From Acidobacteriota bacterium (GTDB lineage Bacteria > Acidobacteriota > Thermoanaerobaculia > Multivoradales > Multivoraceae): a stretch of DNA of 42,253 bases. Positions 1 to 11,099 of this stretch are shown piece by piece (positions within the stretch are counted from its first letter, which is position 1; each line of letters starts with the position of its first letter). Both the position numbers and the translations under genes were made by a program. The DNA is taken from the NCBI GenBank assembly GCA_021296535.1, contig JAGWAG010000009.1:1-42253 (forward strand). The letters are read 5' to 3'. The notes beneath the pieces were generated by a model that saw only the letters and a list, made by a program, of their open reading frames with translations, had not been told where the DNA came from and did no database searches.

Positions 1-74
1 AGGGCGTGCGCTTCGCCATTCGTGAGGGCGGCCGCACGGTCGGCGCCGGCACCGTCACCGACATCGTCGAGTAG
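1..74 (+). CDS. tuf: Elongation factor Tu, C-terminal fragment (truncated by window start)
   Basis: Frame from nt 3 reads [23 protein letters not shown]-stop, a typical EF-Tu C-terminus, immediately upstream of rpsJ. Confidence 0.9.
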   Translation, partial: GVRFAIREGGRTVGAGTVTDIVE

Positions 75-123
75 AAGTTTCCAGGCGCGGTACGCATTCG
101 AGGAAGGTTGGGATCAGGCAGAA

Positions 124-441
124 ATGGTGAACGAGAAGATCCGCATTCGGCTCAAGGCCTTCGACTACCGCATTCTGGATACGTCGACACACGAGATCGT
201 CGACACCGCGCGGCGTAGTGGCGCGCGCGTGGTCGGGCCGATCCCGTTGCCGACCCACATTGCCCGCTACACGGTGAATCGCTCACCGCACGTGGACAAG
301 AAGTCGCGGGAGCAGTTCGAGATCCGCACTCACAAGCGGTTGCTCGACATTTTCGAACCGACCAGCCAGACCGTCGACGCGCTGATGAAGCTCGAGCTTC
401 CGGCGGGAGTCGATGTCGAGATCAAGGCCTTCGGAAGTTGA
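124..441 (+). CDS. rpsJ: 30S ribosomal protein S10
   Basis: [15 protein letters not shown]...[43 protein letters not shown] at 124. Confidence 0.97.
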   Translation: MVNEKIRIRLKAFDYRILDTSTHEIVDTARRSGARVVGPIPLPTHIARYTVNRSPHVDKKSREQFEIRTHKRLLDIFEPTSQTVDALMKLELPAGVDVEIKAFGS

Positions 442-493
442 ACGGGCAGTTGAACCGGCAGTTGAGTGGAGCTCAAGCGAGGGAATCAGGACG

Positions 494-1126
494 GTGAGTG
501 AAAACAAGGGATTGCTCGGGCGCAAGATCGGCATGACGCAGATCTACGCCGAGGACGGCGCCGCGGTGCCGGTTACCGTCCTGGAGGTCGGCCCGTGCCG
601 GGTCGTGCAACGGAAGACGGCGGAGTCCGACGGCTACGAGGCGGTGCAGATCGGCCTGGTCGAGAAGCGGCCGCCGAGGAGCGTCACCGAGGCGCGCCGG
701 GGTCACTTCAAGAAGGCCGGTGTCGAGGCGATGCGCCACCTGGCGGAGGTGCGGGTCGAAGCGGCGAACGAGTCGCAGCCGGGCGACGAGATCGGCGTCT
801 CGATCTTCGAGGTCGGCTCCCGTGTCGACGTGATCGGAACCGGCAAGGGGAAGGGATTCCAGGGCGTCATGCGCCGCCACGGCTTCGGGGGCGGCCGCGC
901 CACACACGGCTCGATGTTCCATCGCGCGCCGGGTTCGGTCGGACAGTCTGCGAGTCCCTCGCGTGTCTTCCCGGGCATGAGGTTTCCGGGCCGGATGGGC
1001 GGCAAGCGCGTGACGACGAAGAAGCTGAAGGTGGTCAAGGTGGACGAGGAGAATCGTCTTCTCTATCTCCGTGGAGCAGTTCCCGGCGGTCGCAACGGTC
1101 TGGTCATGGTTCGGAGTTCGTACTGA
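494..1126 (+). CDS. rplC: 50S ribosomal protein L3
   Basis: LLGRKIGMTQIYAEDG...GKGFQGVMRRHGFGGGRATHGSMFHRAPGSVG; likely GTG start at 494. Confidence 0.96.
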   Translation: MSENKGLLGRKIGMTQIYAEDGAAVPVTVLEVGPCRVVQRKTAESDGYEAVQIGLVEKRPPRSVTEARRGHFKKAGVEAMRHLAEVRVEAANESQPGDEIGVSIFEVGSRVDVIGTGKGKGFQGVMRRHGFGGGRATHGSMFHRAPGSVGQSASPSRVFPGMRFPGRMGGKRVTTKKLKVVKVDEENRLLYLRGAVPGGRNGLVMVRSSY

Positions 1127-1776
1127 TGCCCAAGGTCGCGATCAGGAGCCTCGCCAACGAGGAAGTCGGCAGCCTGGACCTGCCGGAAGAGGTCTTCACG
1201 TACCCGTACAACGAGCACCTGATCCACTTGGCGGTCGTGTCAGTCCGGGCCGCGCAGCGGGCAGGTACGCACAGCGTCAAGGGCAGACATCAAGTGCGCG
1301 GCGGCGGGGCAAAGCCGCATCGGCAGAAGGGCACCGGTCGAGCTCGCGCCGGCAGCATCCGCTCGCCGCTGCGCCGCGGCGGCGGCGTCGTTCATGGTCC
1401 CCGGACCCGCAGCCACCGCAACAAGCTGTCGCGGAACGAGAAGCGCAATGCCCTCAAGTCGGCACTTTCGCGCAAGTTGGCGGAAGAGCGGATCATGGTC
1501 GTCGACTCGCTCGATCTCGACAGTCACAAGACGGGCGCCTTCGCGGCGCGCCTTCAGGGGCTCGGCATCGACGAGAAGGCGCTGATCGTCGACGACCACG
1601 GCAACCGCAACCTGATCCTGGCGTCCCGCAACCATCCGCAGCTCAAGACCGTCGACGCCCTGGGCGTGAATGTCTACGATGTCGTCGATCGCGGCTACGT
1701 GCTGTTCAGCGAGACCGCGATCGGCCGCCTGTCCGCCGTGCTGCGGAAGCAGCGGAAGAACGGGAGCGCGTCATGA
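1126..1776 (+). CDS. rplD: 50S ribosomal protein L4
   Basis: HSVKGRHQVRGGGAKPHRQKGTGRARAGSIRSPLRRGGGVVHGP; ATG overlaps the rplC stop. Confidence 0.96.
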   Translation: MPKVAIRSLANEEVGSLDLPEEVFTYPYNEHLIHLAVVSVRAAQRAGTHSVKGRHQVRGGGAKPHRQKGTGRARAGSIRSPLRRGGGVVHGPRTRSHRNKLSRNEKRNALKSALSRKLAEERIMVVDSLDLDSHKTGAFAARLQGLGIDEKALIVDDHGNRNLILASRNHPQLKTVDALGVNVYDVVDRGYVLFSETAIGRLSAVLRKQRKNGSAS

Positions 1777-2060
1777 GAGTGCAGGAAATCCTGCGTCGGC
1801 CGCTGATTACCGAGAAGTCGACCGGGCTCCGTGACGATCGGAACATCATTGCCTTCGTCGTCGACTCCCGAGCCAACAAGATCGAGGTGCGACGCGCGGT
1901 GGAGGCCCAGTTCCAGGGTGTCAAGGTGGCGGAAGTCCGGATCGTGAACATGCACGGGAAGGTTCGCCGCCAGGGCCGCTTCGTCGGTCGTCGCCCCGAC
2001 TGGAAAAAGGCATACGTACGGCTGGCCGAGGGCCAGATCGACCTCTTCGACAACGTGTAG
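1773..2060 (+). CDS. rplW: 50S ribosomal protein L23
   Basis: MRVQEILRRPLITEKSTGL...NKIEVRRAVEAQF; ATGA overlap with rplD. Confidence 0.95.
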   Translation: MRVQEILRRPLITEKSTGLRDDRNIIAFVVDSRANKIEVRRAVEAQFQGVKVAEVRIVNMHGKVRRQGRFVGRRPDWKKAYVRLAEGQIDLFDNV

Positions 2061-2075
2061 CGAGAGCCGAAGAAA

Positions 2076-2906
2076 ATGGCGATCAAGAAACTCAAGCCGA
2101 CGAATCCCGGCAGCCGCTTCCAGGAGTACGCGCGCCGGGAAGGAGTCACGACGGACCGGCCGCACAAGCCCCTCGTTGAGGGCAAGAAGCGGATCGGCGG
2201 CCGCAACAACAAGGGCAGGCAGACGTTGCGGTTCCGGGGCGGAGGCCACAAGCGGCGCTACCGGCGGATCGACTTCCGGCGCGACAAGGTCGGCGTGCCC
2301 GCCAAGGTGGCGACGATCGAGTACGACCCGAACCGTAGCGCGCTGATTTCCCTGCTGCACTACGCCGACGGAGACAAGCGCTACATCCTCCACCCCCAGG
2401 GGCTGAAGGTGGGCGCCGTGGTCCAGGCTGGCGAGGGCTCGGAGATCGATGTGGGCAACTGCCTGCCGATCCGGTTCATCCCCCTGGGCACGATGATCCA
2501 CAACATCGAACTGAAGATCGGCGGCGGCGGCCAGATGGTGCGCAGCGCCGGCACCGGCGCCCAGTTGATGGCCAAGGAAGGCGTCTACGCTCAGGTCCGC
2601 CTCCCGTCGGGGGAGGTTCGCCGCGTTCACATCGACTGTTCCGCCACGATCGGCCAGGTCAGCAACTCGGAGCACTCGAACATCGCGCTCGGAAAGGCCG
2701 GCCGCAAGCGCTGGCGCGGCCGCCGGCCGCACAACCGCGGCGTGTCGATGAATCCGGTCGACCATCCGATGGGCGGCGGCGAGGGCAAGGCCTCCGGTGG
2801 ACGGCATCCGACGACGCCCTGGGGCAAACCGACCAAGGGCTACAAGACACGCAGGAACAAGCGCACGAGCGGCATGATCGTACGGCGACGGGCCCGTCGC
2901 AAGTAG
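2076..2906 (+). CDS. rplB: 50S ribosomal protein L2
   Basis: [24 protein letters not shown]...[38 protein letters not shown]. Confidence 0.98.
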   Translation: MAIKKLKPTNPGSRFQEYARREGVTTDRPHKPLVEGKKRIGGRNNKGRQTLRFRGGGHKRRYRRIDFRRDKVGVPAKVATIEYDPNRSALISLLHYADGDKRYILHPQGLKVGAVVQAGEGSEIDVGNCLPIRFIPLGTMIHNIELKIGGGGQMVRSAGTGAQLMAKEGVYAQVRLPSGEVRRVHIDCSATIGQVSNSEHSNIALGKAGRKRWRGRRPHNRGVSMNPVDHPMGGGEGKASGGRHPTTPWGKPTKGYKTRRNKRTSGMIVRRRARRK

Positions 2907-2936
2907 GTCAGCCGAGAGCACGAAACAGAGGTCAGC

Positions 2937-3224
2937 ATGGGACGTTCACTCAAGAAGGGTTTCTTCATCGACAATCACCTGTACGACAAGGTGGTCGCGA
3001 TGAATGCGGGCCATGACCGGAGGGTCATCAAGACCTGGTCGCGCCGGTCCACGATCATTCCGGAGATGGTGGGTCACACCGTCGCCGTCCACAACGGCAT
3101 GAAGTTCATTCCGGTCTTCATCAGCGAGAACATGGTCGGCCACAAGCTCGGAGAGTTCGCTCAAACCCGGACGTTCCGTGGTCATGCCGGCGGCAGGAGG
3201 GAGCGCCGAGCGCGCCCCCGGTAG
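2937..3224 (+). CDS. rpsS: 30S ribosomal protein S19
   Basis: [15 protein letters not shown]...[24 protein letters not shown]. Confidence 0.97.
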   Translation: MGRSLKKGFFIDNHLYDKVVAMNAGHDRRVIKTWSRRSTIIPEMVGHTVAVHNGMKFIPVFISENMVGHKLGEFAQTRTFRGHAGGRRERRARPR

Positions 3225-3245
3225 TTGGAGAGAGAGAGCAGAACG

Positions 3246-3614
3246 ATGGAATCAATCGCCCGACTCAGGTACCTGCAGGCGTCGCCGCAGAAGGTGCGCC
3301 TGGTGGCGGACCTGATCCGCGGCCGGGACGTCGAGGAAGCCGCCACGATGCTGCAGTTGAGCACCAAGGCCGCGGCACGGCCGATTTCCAAGCTGTTGCG
3401 GTCGGCGGTAGCCAACGCCGAGAACGGCGCCGAGAACCAGCAGGGGGGGATCGACGTGGGACAGCTCTACGTCAAGGAGATCTTCGTGGACGGTGGCCCG
3501 ACGCTGAAGCGCCTGCGCCCGCAGCCGATGGGCCGGGCGTTCCGGATTCTCAAGCGGCAGAGCCACGTCACGATCAAGCTCGATTCCCGCGGTCAGTCGA
3601 CCGAGGCAACGTAG
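3246..3614 (+). CDS. rplV: 50S ribosomal protein L22
   Basis: [28 protein letters not shown]...[20 protein letters not shown]. Confidence 0.95.
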   Translation: MESIARLRYLQASPQKVRLVADLIRGRDVEEAATMLQLSTKAAARPISKLLRSAVANAENGAENQQGGIDVGQLYVKEIFVDGGPTLKRLRPQPMGRAFRILKRQSHVTIKLDSRGQSTEAT

Positions 3615-3622
3615 GAGCGCTC

Positions 3623-4273
3623 ATGGGTCAGAAGACACATCCGTACGGCTTTCGTTTGGTCTACAACCAGGGCTGGCACTCGCGCTGGTACGCCGAACGG
3701 GACTACGCCAGCACTCTGCACTCGGACATCGAGTTGCGGACGGGTCTGAAGAAGCGCCTGATGCATGCGGGCGTGAGCCAGATCGACATCGAGCGCGCCG
3801 CGGACAAGCTGCGCGTCACGATCTACACGTCGCGTCCGGGCATCATCATCGGCCGCAAGGGCGCGGAGGTGGACAAGCTGCGCGACGACCTGAGCCGGCA
3901 GATGGGGCGGGAAGTCCACATCAACATCCAGGAGATTCAGCGACCTGAACTCGATGCCCAGCTCGTGGCCGAGGCGATCACGGGGCAGCTCCTGCGCCGG
4001 GTTGCGTTCCGTCGGGCGATGAAGAAGGCGATGGAATCGGCCTTCCGTTTCGGCGCGAAGGGTGTCAAGATCATGGTTTCGGGTCGGCTCGGCGGCAACG
4101 AGATCGCCCGTACCGAGTGGTACCAGGAAGGGCGGTTGCCGCTGCACACTCTGAAGGCCGACATCGACTACGGCTTCGCCGAGGCGTTCACGACCTACGG
4201 TGTGATCGGGGTCAAGGTCTGGGTCTACCGCGGTGATCTTTCGCGGGAACGCGGTCGCCGCGCGGTGGCCTAG
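3623..4273 (+). CDS. rpsC: 30S ribosomal protein S3
   Basis: [29 protein letters not shown]...[13 protein letters not shown] (KH domain). Confidence 0.97.
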   Translation: MGQKTHPYGFRLVYNQGWHSRWYAERDYASTLHSDIELRTGLKKRLMHAGVSQIDIERAADKLRVTIYTSRPGIIIGRKGAEVDKLRDDLSRQMGREVHINIQEIQRPELDAQLVAEAITGQLLRRVAFRRAMKKAMESAFRFGAKGVKIMVSGRLGGNEIARTEWYQEGRLPLHTLKADIDYGFAEAFTTYGVIGVKVWVYRGDLSRERGRRAVA

Positions 4274-4314
4274 AGCGTGGCGGGACGCCTGGAGATTCAA
4301 AGGGGTAACGAACG

Positions 4315-4734
4315 ATGTTGATGCCGAAGAAGGTCAAGTTCCGCAAGCATCACCGCGGCCGTCGCCGCGGTCTGGCCAAGGGCGGCAACACCGTCGCCTT
4401 TGGCGAGTACGGTCTGCAGGCGCAGGAGGCCGGTTGGGTCACCGCCCGCCAGATCGAGGCCGCGCGAATCGCGATCACCCGCCACATCAAGCGAAGCGGC
4501 AAGGTCTGGATCCGGGTTTTTCCGGACAAACCGATCACGAAGAAGCCTCTGGAAACGCGGATGGGCAAGGGCAAGGGCAACCCGGAGGAGTGGGTTGCGG
4601 TCGTTCGGCCCGCCCGCATTCTGTACGAGCTCGAGGGCGTGTCGCCGGAGCTGGCGAAGTCGGCGATGAGGCTGGCTTCCCACAAGCTCGGGATCAAGAC
4701 CCGTTTCGTCGGGCGCCACGGCGCGCAGGTGTGA
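4315..4734 (+). CDS. rplP: 50S ribosomal protein L16
   Basis: [36 protein letters not shown]. Confidence 0.97.
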   Translation: MLMPKKVKFRKHHRGRRRGLAKGGNTVAFGEYGLQAQEAGWVTARQIEAARIAITRHIKRSGKVWIRVFPDKPITKKPLETRMGKGKGNPEEWVAVVRPARILYELEGVSPELAKSAMRLASHKLGIKTRFVGRHGAQV

Positions 4735-4747
4735 GGGTGGCAAGGCG

Positions 4748-4945
4748 ATGAAGGCAAGCGAACTCAGGGAACTGACTCCGGACGAACTGCAGCAGAAGGA
4801 GGAGGAACTGGCTGATCAGTTGTTCGCCCTGCGGCTGCAGAAGTCGATCGGTCAACTGGAGAAGCCGAGCAGGATCAGAAAGGCCCGGGTCGAGTTGGCG
4901 CGGGTCCTCACCGTCAGGCGCGAGAGAGCGACAGGAACGACATGA
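4748..4945 (+). CDS. rpmC: 50S ribosomal protein L29
   Basis: [31 protein letters not shown]; expected synteny. Confidence 0.94.
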   Translation: MKASELRELTPDELQQKEEELADQLFALRLQKSIGQLEKPSRIRKARVELARVLTVRRERATGTT

Positions 4946-5217
4946 GCGTGGAGCAGCAACAAGCGCGCGGCCGCCGCCAGGTCCGGGTGGGCCAGGTGGT
5001 CAGCGCCAAGATGGACAAGACAGTCGTCGTGGCGGTCGAGAAGACGGTCATGCACCGGCTTTACCACCGCCTGATGAAGAAGTCTTCGCGGTGCGTGGCG
5101 CACGACGAATCGAATGAGTGCCGGGAGGGGGACGTCGTTTCCCTCGTCTCGACCCGGCCGATGTCACGCCGCAAGCGCTGGCGCGTACAGCGGATCGTCA
5201 AGCGCGCGGAAGGATAG
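4942..5217 (+). CDS. rpsQ: 30S ribosomal protein S17
   Basis: [38 protein letters not shown] overlap with rpmC. Confidence 0.94.
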   Translation: MSVEQQQARGRRQVRVGQVVSAKMDKTVVVAVEKTVMHRLYHRLMKKSSRCVAHDESNECREGDVVSLVSTRPMSRRKRWRVQRIVKRAEG

Positions 5218-5225
5218 GTGCGGCG

Positions 5226-5594
5226 ATGATTCAGATGGGAACGGTGCTCGACGTCGCCGACAACTCGGGGGCCAAGAGAATCGCCTGCATTCAACTGCGG
5301 GGCGGCTCCACCGGGCAGTACGGCACCTTGGGCGACGTGATCACCGCCTCGGTCAAGGAGGCGGTGCCCGAGGGCACGGTCAAGAAGGGTCAGGTCGTGC
5401 GCGCGGTGATCGTGCGGACACGCAAGGAACGCCGCCGCAAGGACGGGAGCTACATCCGCTTCGACAACAACGCCGCGGTGCTGATCAACGAGGCGCAGGA
5501 ACCGATCGGAACCCGCGTCTTCGGCCCGGTCGCCCGCGAGCTGCGCGAGCGGCGCTTCATGCGCATCGTTTCTCTGGCGCCGGAGGTGATCTGA
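5226..5594 (+). CDS. rplN: 50S ribosomal protein L14
   Basis: [28 protein letters not shown]...[28 protein letters not shown]. Confidence 0.97.
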   Translation: MIQMGTVLDVADNSGAKRIACIQLRGGSTGQYGTLGDVITASVKEAVPEGTVKKGQVVRAVIVRTRKERRRKDGSYIRFDNNAAVLINEAQEPIGTRVFGPVARELRERRFMRIVSLAPEVI

Positions 5595-5595
5595 A

Positions 5596-5934
5596 ATGCC
5601 CAAATCTGGCAGACACAAGGTGAAGATCAAGAAGGGCGACGAGGTGCTGGTCATCACGGGCCGGAACCGCGGCGTGCGCAGCAAGGTGTTGAGGGTGCTT
5701 CCATCCGGAAACCGCGCGATCGTCGAGCGCGTGAATCTGGTCAAGAAGCACGAGCGGCCGAACCCGCAGCGCCAGGTACAGGGAGGCATCCTGGAGCGGG
5801 AAGCGCCCATCCACCTCTCGAATCTCAAGGTGATCTGCCCTGACACCGACAAGCCGACGCGGGTTGGCAAGCGGCGTCTCGAGGACGGCAAGTCGACGCG
5901 CTACGCCAAGGTCAGCGGCGCGGTGTTGAGTTGA
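5596..5934 (+). CDS. rplX: 50S ribosomal protein L24
   Basis: [43 protein letters not shown] (KOW motif). Confidence 0.95.
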   Translation: MPKSGRHKVKIKKGDEVLVITGRNRGVRSKVLRVLPSGNRAIVERVNLVKKHERPNPQRQVQGGILEREAPIHLSNLKVICPDTDKPTRVGKRRLEDGKSTRYAKVSGAVLS

Positions 5935-5951
5935 GGCAGTGACCTGAAGGA

Positions 5952-6500
5952 ATGACCATGGTTCCCCGATTGAAAACTCAGTACCAGGAGGAGGTCGTCG
6001 CCTCCCTCCAGCAGGAGTTCGGCATCTCCAACCCGATGGCGGTGCCGCGGCTGGAGAAGATCGTTCTCAACATGGGTATCGGCGAAGCGATCCAGAACAT
6101 CAAGATCCTGGAGAACGCCGTGCCCGAACTGGCCCGGATCGCGGGTCAGCAGCCGGTCATCACCCGTGCCCGCAAGTCGATCGCCGCGTTCAAGCTGCGT
6201 GAGGGAATGCCGATTGGTTGCCGGGTCACGCTGCGCCGCGACCGGATGTGGCACTTCCTCGATCGACTGGTCACCGTCGCCCTGCCGCGAGTACGCGACT
6301 TCCGCGGCATCTCGGACCGGAGCTTCGATGGACGGGGCAGCTACACCCTGGGTATCCGGGATCACCTGATCTTCCCCGAGGTCGACTACTCGAAGAGCGA
6401 CGGTTCCAAGGGCATCAACGTCACCCTCGTCACCTCGGCGGAGTCCGATGCGCAGGCGCTGCACCTGCTGCGGGGTCTCGGCATGCCGTTCGCGACCTGA
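5952..6500 (+). CDS. rplE: 50S ribosomal protein L5
   Basis: [18 protein letters not shown]...[31 protein letters not shown]. Confidence 0.97.
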   Translation: MTMVPRLKTQYQEEVVASLQQEFGISNPMAVPRLEKIVLNMGIGEAIQNIKILENAVPELARIAGQQPVITRARKSIAAFKLREGMPIGCRVTLRRDRMWHFLDRLVTVALPRVRDFRGISDRSFDGRGSYTLGIRDHLIFPEVDYSKSDGSKGINVTLVTSAESDAQALHLLRGLGMPFAT

Positions 6501-6543
6501 GTGAAGACCGGCCCCTTTCAATGATTGGCCAAGGATTGTCACG

Positions 6544-6942
6544 ATGACCATGACCGACCCCATCGCGGATCTGCTGACCACGATTCGCAACGCCCTGATC
6601 GTCAAGCACGATCAGACCGAGTCGCCGGCTTCGAAGCAGAAGATCGCGCTGTGCCGCGTGCTGCGGGACCAGGGCTACATCAGCCACTACGAGGTCTACG
6701 ATTCGCCGCCGGGCAGGACGCTCCGGATCTTCCTGGCTTACAGCAAGGAGGGTGTGCCGACGATCACCAAGGTGCGGAAGATCAGCAAGCCCGGGCGCAG
6801 GATTTATCGGGGCGCCGACGATCTGAAGCCGGTTCTGAACGGGCTGGGTGTCGCGATCCTGTCGACCTCGAAGGGTTTGCTCACGGATTCCCAGGCCCGG
6901 AGCCAGCGCGTGGGCGGCGAAGTTCTCTGCGAGGTGTACTAG
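6544..6942 (+). CDS. rpsH: 30S ribosomal protein S8
   Basis: MTMTDPIADLLTTIRNALIVKHD...GVAILSTSKGLLTDSQARSQRVGGEVLCEVY. Confidence 0.96.
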   Translation: MTMTDPIADLLTTIRNALIVKHDQTESPASKQKIALCRVLRDQGYISHYEVYDSPPGRTLRIFLAYSKEGVPTITKVRKISKPGRRIYRGADDLKPVLNGLGVAILSTSKGLLTDSQARSQRVGGEVLCEVY

Positions 6943-7485
6943 ATGTCGCGCATAGGAAAGACGCCGATTGCACTGCCGGACACGGCGAAAGTCGCGGTGA
7001 ACGGCGGCACGGTAACCATCGAGGGTCCGAAGGGAAAACTGGAACAGCCGCTCCAGCCGGGTATCGAGGTCCGGATGGAGGATCGCGTCGTCACGCTGCA
7101 CCGTTCGGGCTCGAGCGGACCGGAGAGGGCTCTGCACGGGCTGGCTCGCGCGCTGCTCGCGAACGCCGTCGTGGGCGTCACCGAGGGCTTCCGGCGAGAG
7201 CTGGAGATCGTCGGCGTTGGCTACCGGGGAGAGGTCAAGGGGCGCGAAATCCACCTGGCGCTCGGCTACTCCCACCCCGTGGTCTACTCGATTCCGGACG
7301 GAATCGACGTTTCGATCGACGATCGGGCGAACCGGATTACAGTTTCCGGCATCGACAAGCAGCAGGTCGGGCAGGTAGCGGCCGACCTGCGCAGCCTGCG
7401 CAAGCCGGATGCGTACAAGGGCAAGGGCATCCGGTACAGCGACGAGGTCATCCGGCTCAAGGTCGGTAAGGCGGCGGCGGTCTAG
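6943..7485 (+). CDS. rplF: 50S ribosomal protein L6
   Basis: [33 protein letters not shown]...[24 protein letters not shown]. Confidence 0.96.
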   Translation: MSRIGKTPIALPDTAKVAVNGGTVTIEGPKGKLEQPLQPGIEVRMEDRVVTLHRSGSSGPERALHGLARALLANAVVGVTEGFRRELEIVGVGYRGEVKGREIHLALGYSHPVVYSIPDGIDVSIDDRANRITVSGIDKQQVGQVAADLRSLRKPDAYKGKGIRYSDEVIRLKVGKAAAV

Positions 7486-7540
7486 ACACTTTGGTACGAA
7501 GTTAGGGCAAGTAGCTGAGGGCAAGAGGGACATCGAGGCA

Positions 7541-7927
7541 ATGAGCGACCTGCGCAGAAAGAGAACATTGGACCGGAGCCGTCGTCGGCGCCGCGCGCGC
7601 TACCGGGTCCGGAAGAGAATCCGGGGCTCCGAGGAACGTCCGCGTCTGGCTGTCCACAAGAGCCGCCGGCACATCTACGCCCAACTGATCGACGATCGGG
7701 CGGGACACACCCTGGCCTTCGCGAGCTCGCTGGAGCCGGAAGTCTGCGGGGAGTTGGAAGGTTCGACCGGAAGCTGCAGCGCGGCGCAGGCGGTGGGCGA
7801 GGCGCTGGCGGCGCGCGCGAAGGAGCGGGGCGTGCAATCCGTGATCTTCGACCGCGGCGGCTTTCTCTACCACGGCCGAATCCGGGCGCTGGCGGACAGC
7901 GCTCGCGCCGGAGGCCTGAAGTTCTGA
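7541..7927 (+). CDS. rplR: 50S ribosomal protein L18
   Basis: [35 protein letters not shown]...[26 protein letters not shown]. Confidence 0.95.
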   Translation: MSDLRRKRTLDRSRRRRRARYRVRKRIRGSEERPRLAVHKSRRHIYAQLIDDRAGHTLAFASSLEPEVCGELEGSTGSCSAAQAVGEALAARAKERGVQSVIFDRGGFLYHGRIRALADSARAGGLKF

Positions 7928-7973
7928 TGCAGCAGAAAAGCGAAGGAGCGAACATTGGCTAGGGACGTGAACG

Positions 7974-8540
7974 GTGGCTAGAAGAGACATCGATCTCGAC
8001 AGCGAGTTCTTCGAGCAGGTTGTCGACATCAACCGGGTGACGAAGGTCGTCAAGGGCGGCAAGAACTTCTCCTTTACCGCCCTCGTTGTGATTGGCGACG
8101 GCGCCGGCCGCGTCGGCTACGGCTCGGGCAAGGCGAAGGAGGTCCCATCCGCGATTCGCAAGGGGATTCAGATCGCCAAGCGCAACCTGGTACGGGTGCC
8201 GCTGGCTGGAACGACGATCCCGCACGAGACGGTGGGCGTGTTCGGCGCCGGTCGGGTGATGCTCAAGCCGGCTTCCGAAGGAACCGGGGTCATCGCCGGC
8301 GGCCCGGTGCGGGCGGTGGTCGAGGGCGCCGGCATTCAGGACATCCTGACCAAGTCGCTGGGGACGACGAACCCGCAGAACGTCGTCAAGGCGACCTTCG
8401 CCGGGCTCCTGTCCCTGCGCAACGAGGAGCAGGTCAGGACGCTGCGTGGGCTGGATTCGCTGGACGGCGCGTCGATCAACGGAGACCAGGAAGGAGCCGA
8501 GAGTGGCTGGCAGGACGATACGGATTCAGCAGGTGCGTAG
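7974..8540 (+). CDS. rpsE: 30S ribosomal protein S5
   Basis: [40 protein letters not shown]...; GTG start. Confidence 0.95.
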   Translation: MARRDIDLDSEFFEQVVDINRVTKVVKGGKNFSFTALVVIGDGAGRVGYGSGKAKEVPSAIRKGIQIAKRNLVRVPLAGTTIPHETVGVFGAGRVMLKPASEGTGVIAGGPVRAVVEGAGIQDILTKSLGTTNPQNVVKATFAGLLSLRNEEQVRTLRGLDSLDGASINGDQEGAESGWQDDTDSAGA

Positions 8541-8700
8541 CGCGATCGGCAGGCCGAGACCGCAGCGCGAGGTTCTGCGCGGTCTCGGCTTGAGGCGCAT
8601 TCGCCACATCGTCGAGCGGGAGGACTCCCAGGCGGTGCGGGGCATGGTACGGAAGATTCCCCACCTGGTCCGGATCGTGGGGGACTCCGAGGAGAACTGA
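8503..8700 (+). CDS. rpmD: 50S ribosomal protein L30
   Basis: GTG at 8503 reads [59 protein letters not shown]; overlaps the rpsE 3' end by 38 bp. Confidence 0.93.
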   Translation: MAGRTIRIQQVRSAIGRPRPQREVLRGLGLRRIRHIVEREDSQAVRGMVRKIPHLVRIVGDSEEN

Positions 8701-8701
8701 C

Positions 8702-9136
8702 ATGAAACTCCACGAACTCAAACCGGCGCCGGGAAGCCGCCGTCCGCGCAAGCGGGTCGGGCGTGGACCGGGATCCGGTACGGGCAAGACCGCCGGGCGT
8801 GGCCACAAGGGCCAGCGCTCGCGCGCGGGATTCTCCCGGCGCGCCGGCTTCGAGGGCGGCCAGATGCCGCTCGTGCGGCGCGTCCCGAAGCGCGGGTTCA
8901 CCAACATCTTCCGCACCGAGTACACGGTGATCAACGTCGGCGACCTGGACGGTCTGGGCGTTGTGGTCGACGTGGAACTCCTCGTTTCCCACGGCCGTGT
9001 GCGCCGGGGCATGAAGCTGAAGGTTCTGGGGGCAGGCGATGCGCCGGCCGGGGTAACCGTCCGGGCGCATCGCTTCAGCGCATCCGCGCGCGCCAAGATC
9101 GAAGGCGCAGGCGGCGCCTGCGAAGAGATCGCCTGA
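8702..9136 (+). CDS. rplO: 50S ribosomal protein L15
   Basis: [43 protein letters not shown]. Confidence 0.97.
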   Translation: MKLHELKPAPGSRRPRKRVGRGPGSGTGKTAGRGHKGQRSRAGFSRRAGFEGGQMPLVRRVPKRGFTNIFRTEYTVINVGDLDGLGVVVDVELLVSHGRVRRGMKLKVLGAGDAPAGVTVRAHRFSASARAKIEGAGGACEEIA

Positions 9137-9148
9137 GGGAGCTGGCAA

Positions 9149-10534
9149 GTGGGCGTCGAGAGTTTTCGCAACATCTTCGCGATTCCGGATCTCCGGAAGC
9201 GCGTGTTGTTCATGTTCGGCCTGCTGGCCGTGTACCGCATCGGCTGCATCATTCCGACGCCGGGGATCGATCCCCAGGCTCTGCTCGAGTTCATGGAACA
9301 GATGCAGGGCACCGTGCTGGGGTTCGTCAACACGTTTACCGGCGGCAGCCTGGGCCGGGTGGCGATCTTCGCGCTCGGCATCATGCCGTACATCTCGGCG
9401 TCCATCATTCTGCAGTTGCTGACCGTGGTCTGGCCCTATCTCGAGAAGCTCTCGAAGGAAGGCGAGATGGGCCGGCGGAAGATCACCCAGTACACGCGGT
9501 ACGGAACGGTGGTCATCTCGATCATTCAGGCCACGAGCATCGCCTTCTTCCTGGAGAACCTGACCTCGCCGGGAGGCGCGCCCCTGGTCTTCAACCCGGG
9601 TCTCGGGTTCAAGTTCATGACCGTGCTCTCGCTGACCACGGGCTGCGCCTTCGTCATGTGGCTGGGCGAGCAGATCAGCGAGCGGGGTATCGGCAACGGC
9701 ATCTCCCTGATCATCTTCGCCGGCATCGTGGTGGGCCTGCCGGGCGCCGTCCTGACGCTCTTCAGCCAGATGCAGAGCGGCGCGATGTCCCTGCTCAAGA
9801 TCCTCTTCCTGTCGGCCTTCATGCTCGTGGTCGTTGCCTTCATCGTCTACATGGAGCGGGCGCAACGGCGTATCCCGGTGCAGTACGCCAAGCGGATCGT
9901 CGGCCGGCGCCAGTACGGCGGGCAGAGCACCTACCTGCCCCTGCGGGTGAACACCGGCGGCGTGATTCCGGTCATCTTCGCGAGTTCCGTCGTCACTGTG
10001 CCGGCCACCGTCGCGGGAATGATCCAGTACGAACCGATCCAGCGGATCGCCACCGCGCTGCAGTGGGGCCAGCCGATCTACTACCTGTTCTACGTGACGG
10101 CGATCATCTTCTTCTCGTACTTCTACGTCTCGATCATCTTCAATCCGAACGATCTTGCCGAGAACATGCGCAAGTACGGCGGGTTCATTCCCGGCATCCG
10201 CTCCGGCAGGCGCACTTCGGAGTACATCGACAAGGTGCTGACGCGGTTGACCCTGGTCGGTTCTCTCTACCTGGCGGGCGTTTCGGTGTTGCCGGAGTTC
10301 CTGATCGCCGGCTTCAAGGTCGGTGGGCTTCCGTTCGTTGGCGCTACCCTGGACCGGGTCGCGCCGCTCTGGCTGACCGAGGGCATGGGGATCAACTTCT
10401 ACTTCGGCGGCACGTCGCTCCTGATCGTCGTCAGCGTGGCGATGGACACCCTGCAACAGATCGAGAGCCAGCTCGTGATGCGCAACTACGAGGGCTTCAT
10501 GAAGCGGGGCCGGATTCGAGGCCGCCGTGGGTGA
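9149..10534 (+). CDS. secY: Preprotein translocase subunit SecY
   Basis: Multi-TM protein: RVLFMFGLLAVYRIGCIIPTPGID...YFYVSIIFNPNDLAENMRKYGGFIPGIRSGRRTSEYID; GTG start. Confidence 0.98.
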   Translation: MGVESFRNIFAIPDLRKRVLFMFGLLAVYRIGCIIPTPGIDPQALLEFMEQMQGTVLGFVNTFTGGSLGRVAIFALGIMPYISASIILQLLTVVWPYLEKLSKEGEMGRRKITQYTRYGTVVISIIQATSIAFFLENLTSPGGAPLVFNPGLGFKFMTVLSLTTGCAFVMWLGEQISERGIGNGISLIIFAGIVVGLPGAVLTLFSQMQSGAMSLLKILFLSAFMLVVVAFIVYMERAQRRIPVQYAKRIVGRRQYGGQSTYLPLRVNTGGVIPVIFASSVVTVPATVAGMIQYEPIQRIATALQWGQPIYYLFYVTAIIFFSYFYVSIIFNPNDLAENMRKYGGFIPGIRSGRRTSEYIDKVLTRLTLVGSLYLAGVSVLPEFLIAGFKVGGLPFVGATLDRVAPLWLTEGMGINFYFGGTSLLIVVSVAMDTLQQIESQLVMRNYEGFMKRGRIRGRRG

Positions 10535-11099
10535 TTCTCTCCGCATCGTGCTGCTCGGAGCGCCGGGTTGCGGCAAGGGAACCCAGGCCGCGCGCCTGGA
10601 AGTGTCGCTCGGCGTGCCGGCCATCTCGACCGGCGACATGCTGCGGGCCGCGGTGGCGGCTGGCAGCGAGTTGGGTCAGCGGGTGGAGGGTGTGATGGCG
10701 TCCGGCGCCCTGGTCGACGACGACTTGATGGCCGACGTGGTCCGGGACCGTCTGGCTCAGGACGACGCCGCGGGTGGGTTCCTGCTCGACGGCTATCCGC
10801 GCACCGCGCCGCAGGCCGGGACCCTCGAGGAGATCCTGAACGGTCGCAAGCTCGACCATGTGGTGACGATCGATGTTCCCGACGAGGTGCTGGTTCAGCG
10901 CATTGTCCTGAGGGGCCGCGGCGCGGATGACCAGGAAGAAGTCGTGCGCGAACGGCTACAGGTGTACGCCGCGCAGACGGAACCCCTGATCGCTCACTAC
11001 GACCGCCTCGGCCTGCTGCGCCGGGTCAACGGCAACGTCGGCATCGAACAGGTGACTGCGGCGATCGAGTCGGCGCTGGCCGAAGGCAGAGCCGCCTGA
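10527..11099 (+). CDS. adk: Adenylate kinase (short-LID form)
   Basis: IVLLGAPGCGKGTQAARLE...ISTGDMLRAAV...GFLLDGYPRT; GTG start overlaps the secY 3' end by 8 bp. Confidence 0.95.
   Translation: MGDSLRIVLLGAPGCGKGTQAARLEVSLGVPAISTGDMLRAAVAAGSELGQRVEGVMASGALVDDDLMADVVRDRLAQDDAAGGFLLDGYPRTAPQAGTLEEILNGRKLDHVVTIDVPDEVLVQRIVLRGRGADDQEEVVRERLQVYAAQTEPLIAHYDRLGLLRRVNGNVGIEQVTAAIESALAEGRAA

Noticed and set aside
595-2060. Long alternative-frame plus ORFs (595-1776, 1071-2060) that seem to fuse ribosomal proteins
   Set aside because: Only their C-terminal parts (L4, L23) are real; the N-terminal extensions are out-of-frame translations of the upstream gene.
8336-10639. 767-aa minus-strand ORF antisense to rpsE/rpmD/rplO/secY/adk
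   Set aside because: Low-complexity Arg/Asp/His/Gln-rich translation opposite well-supported ribosomal and secY genes; a high-GC antisense shadow ORF.
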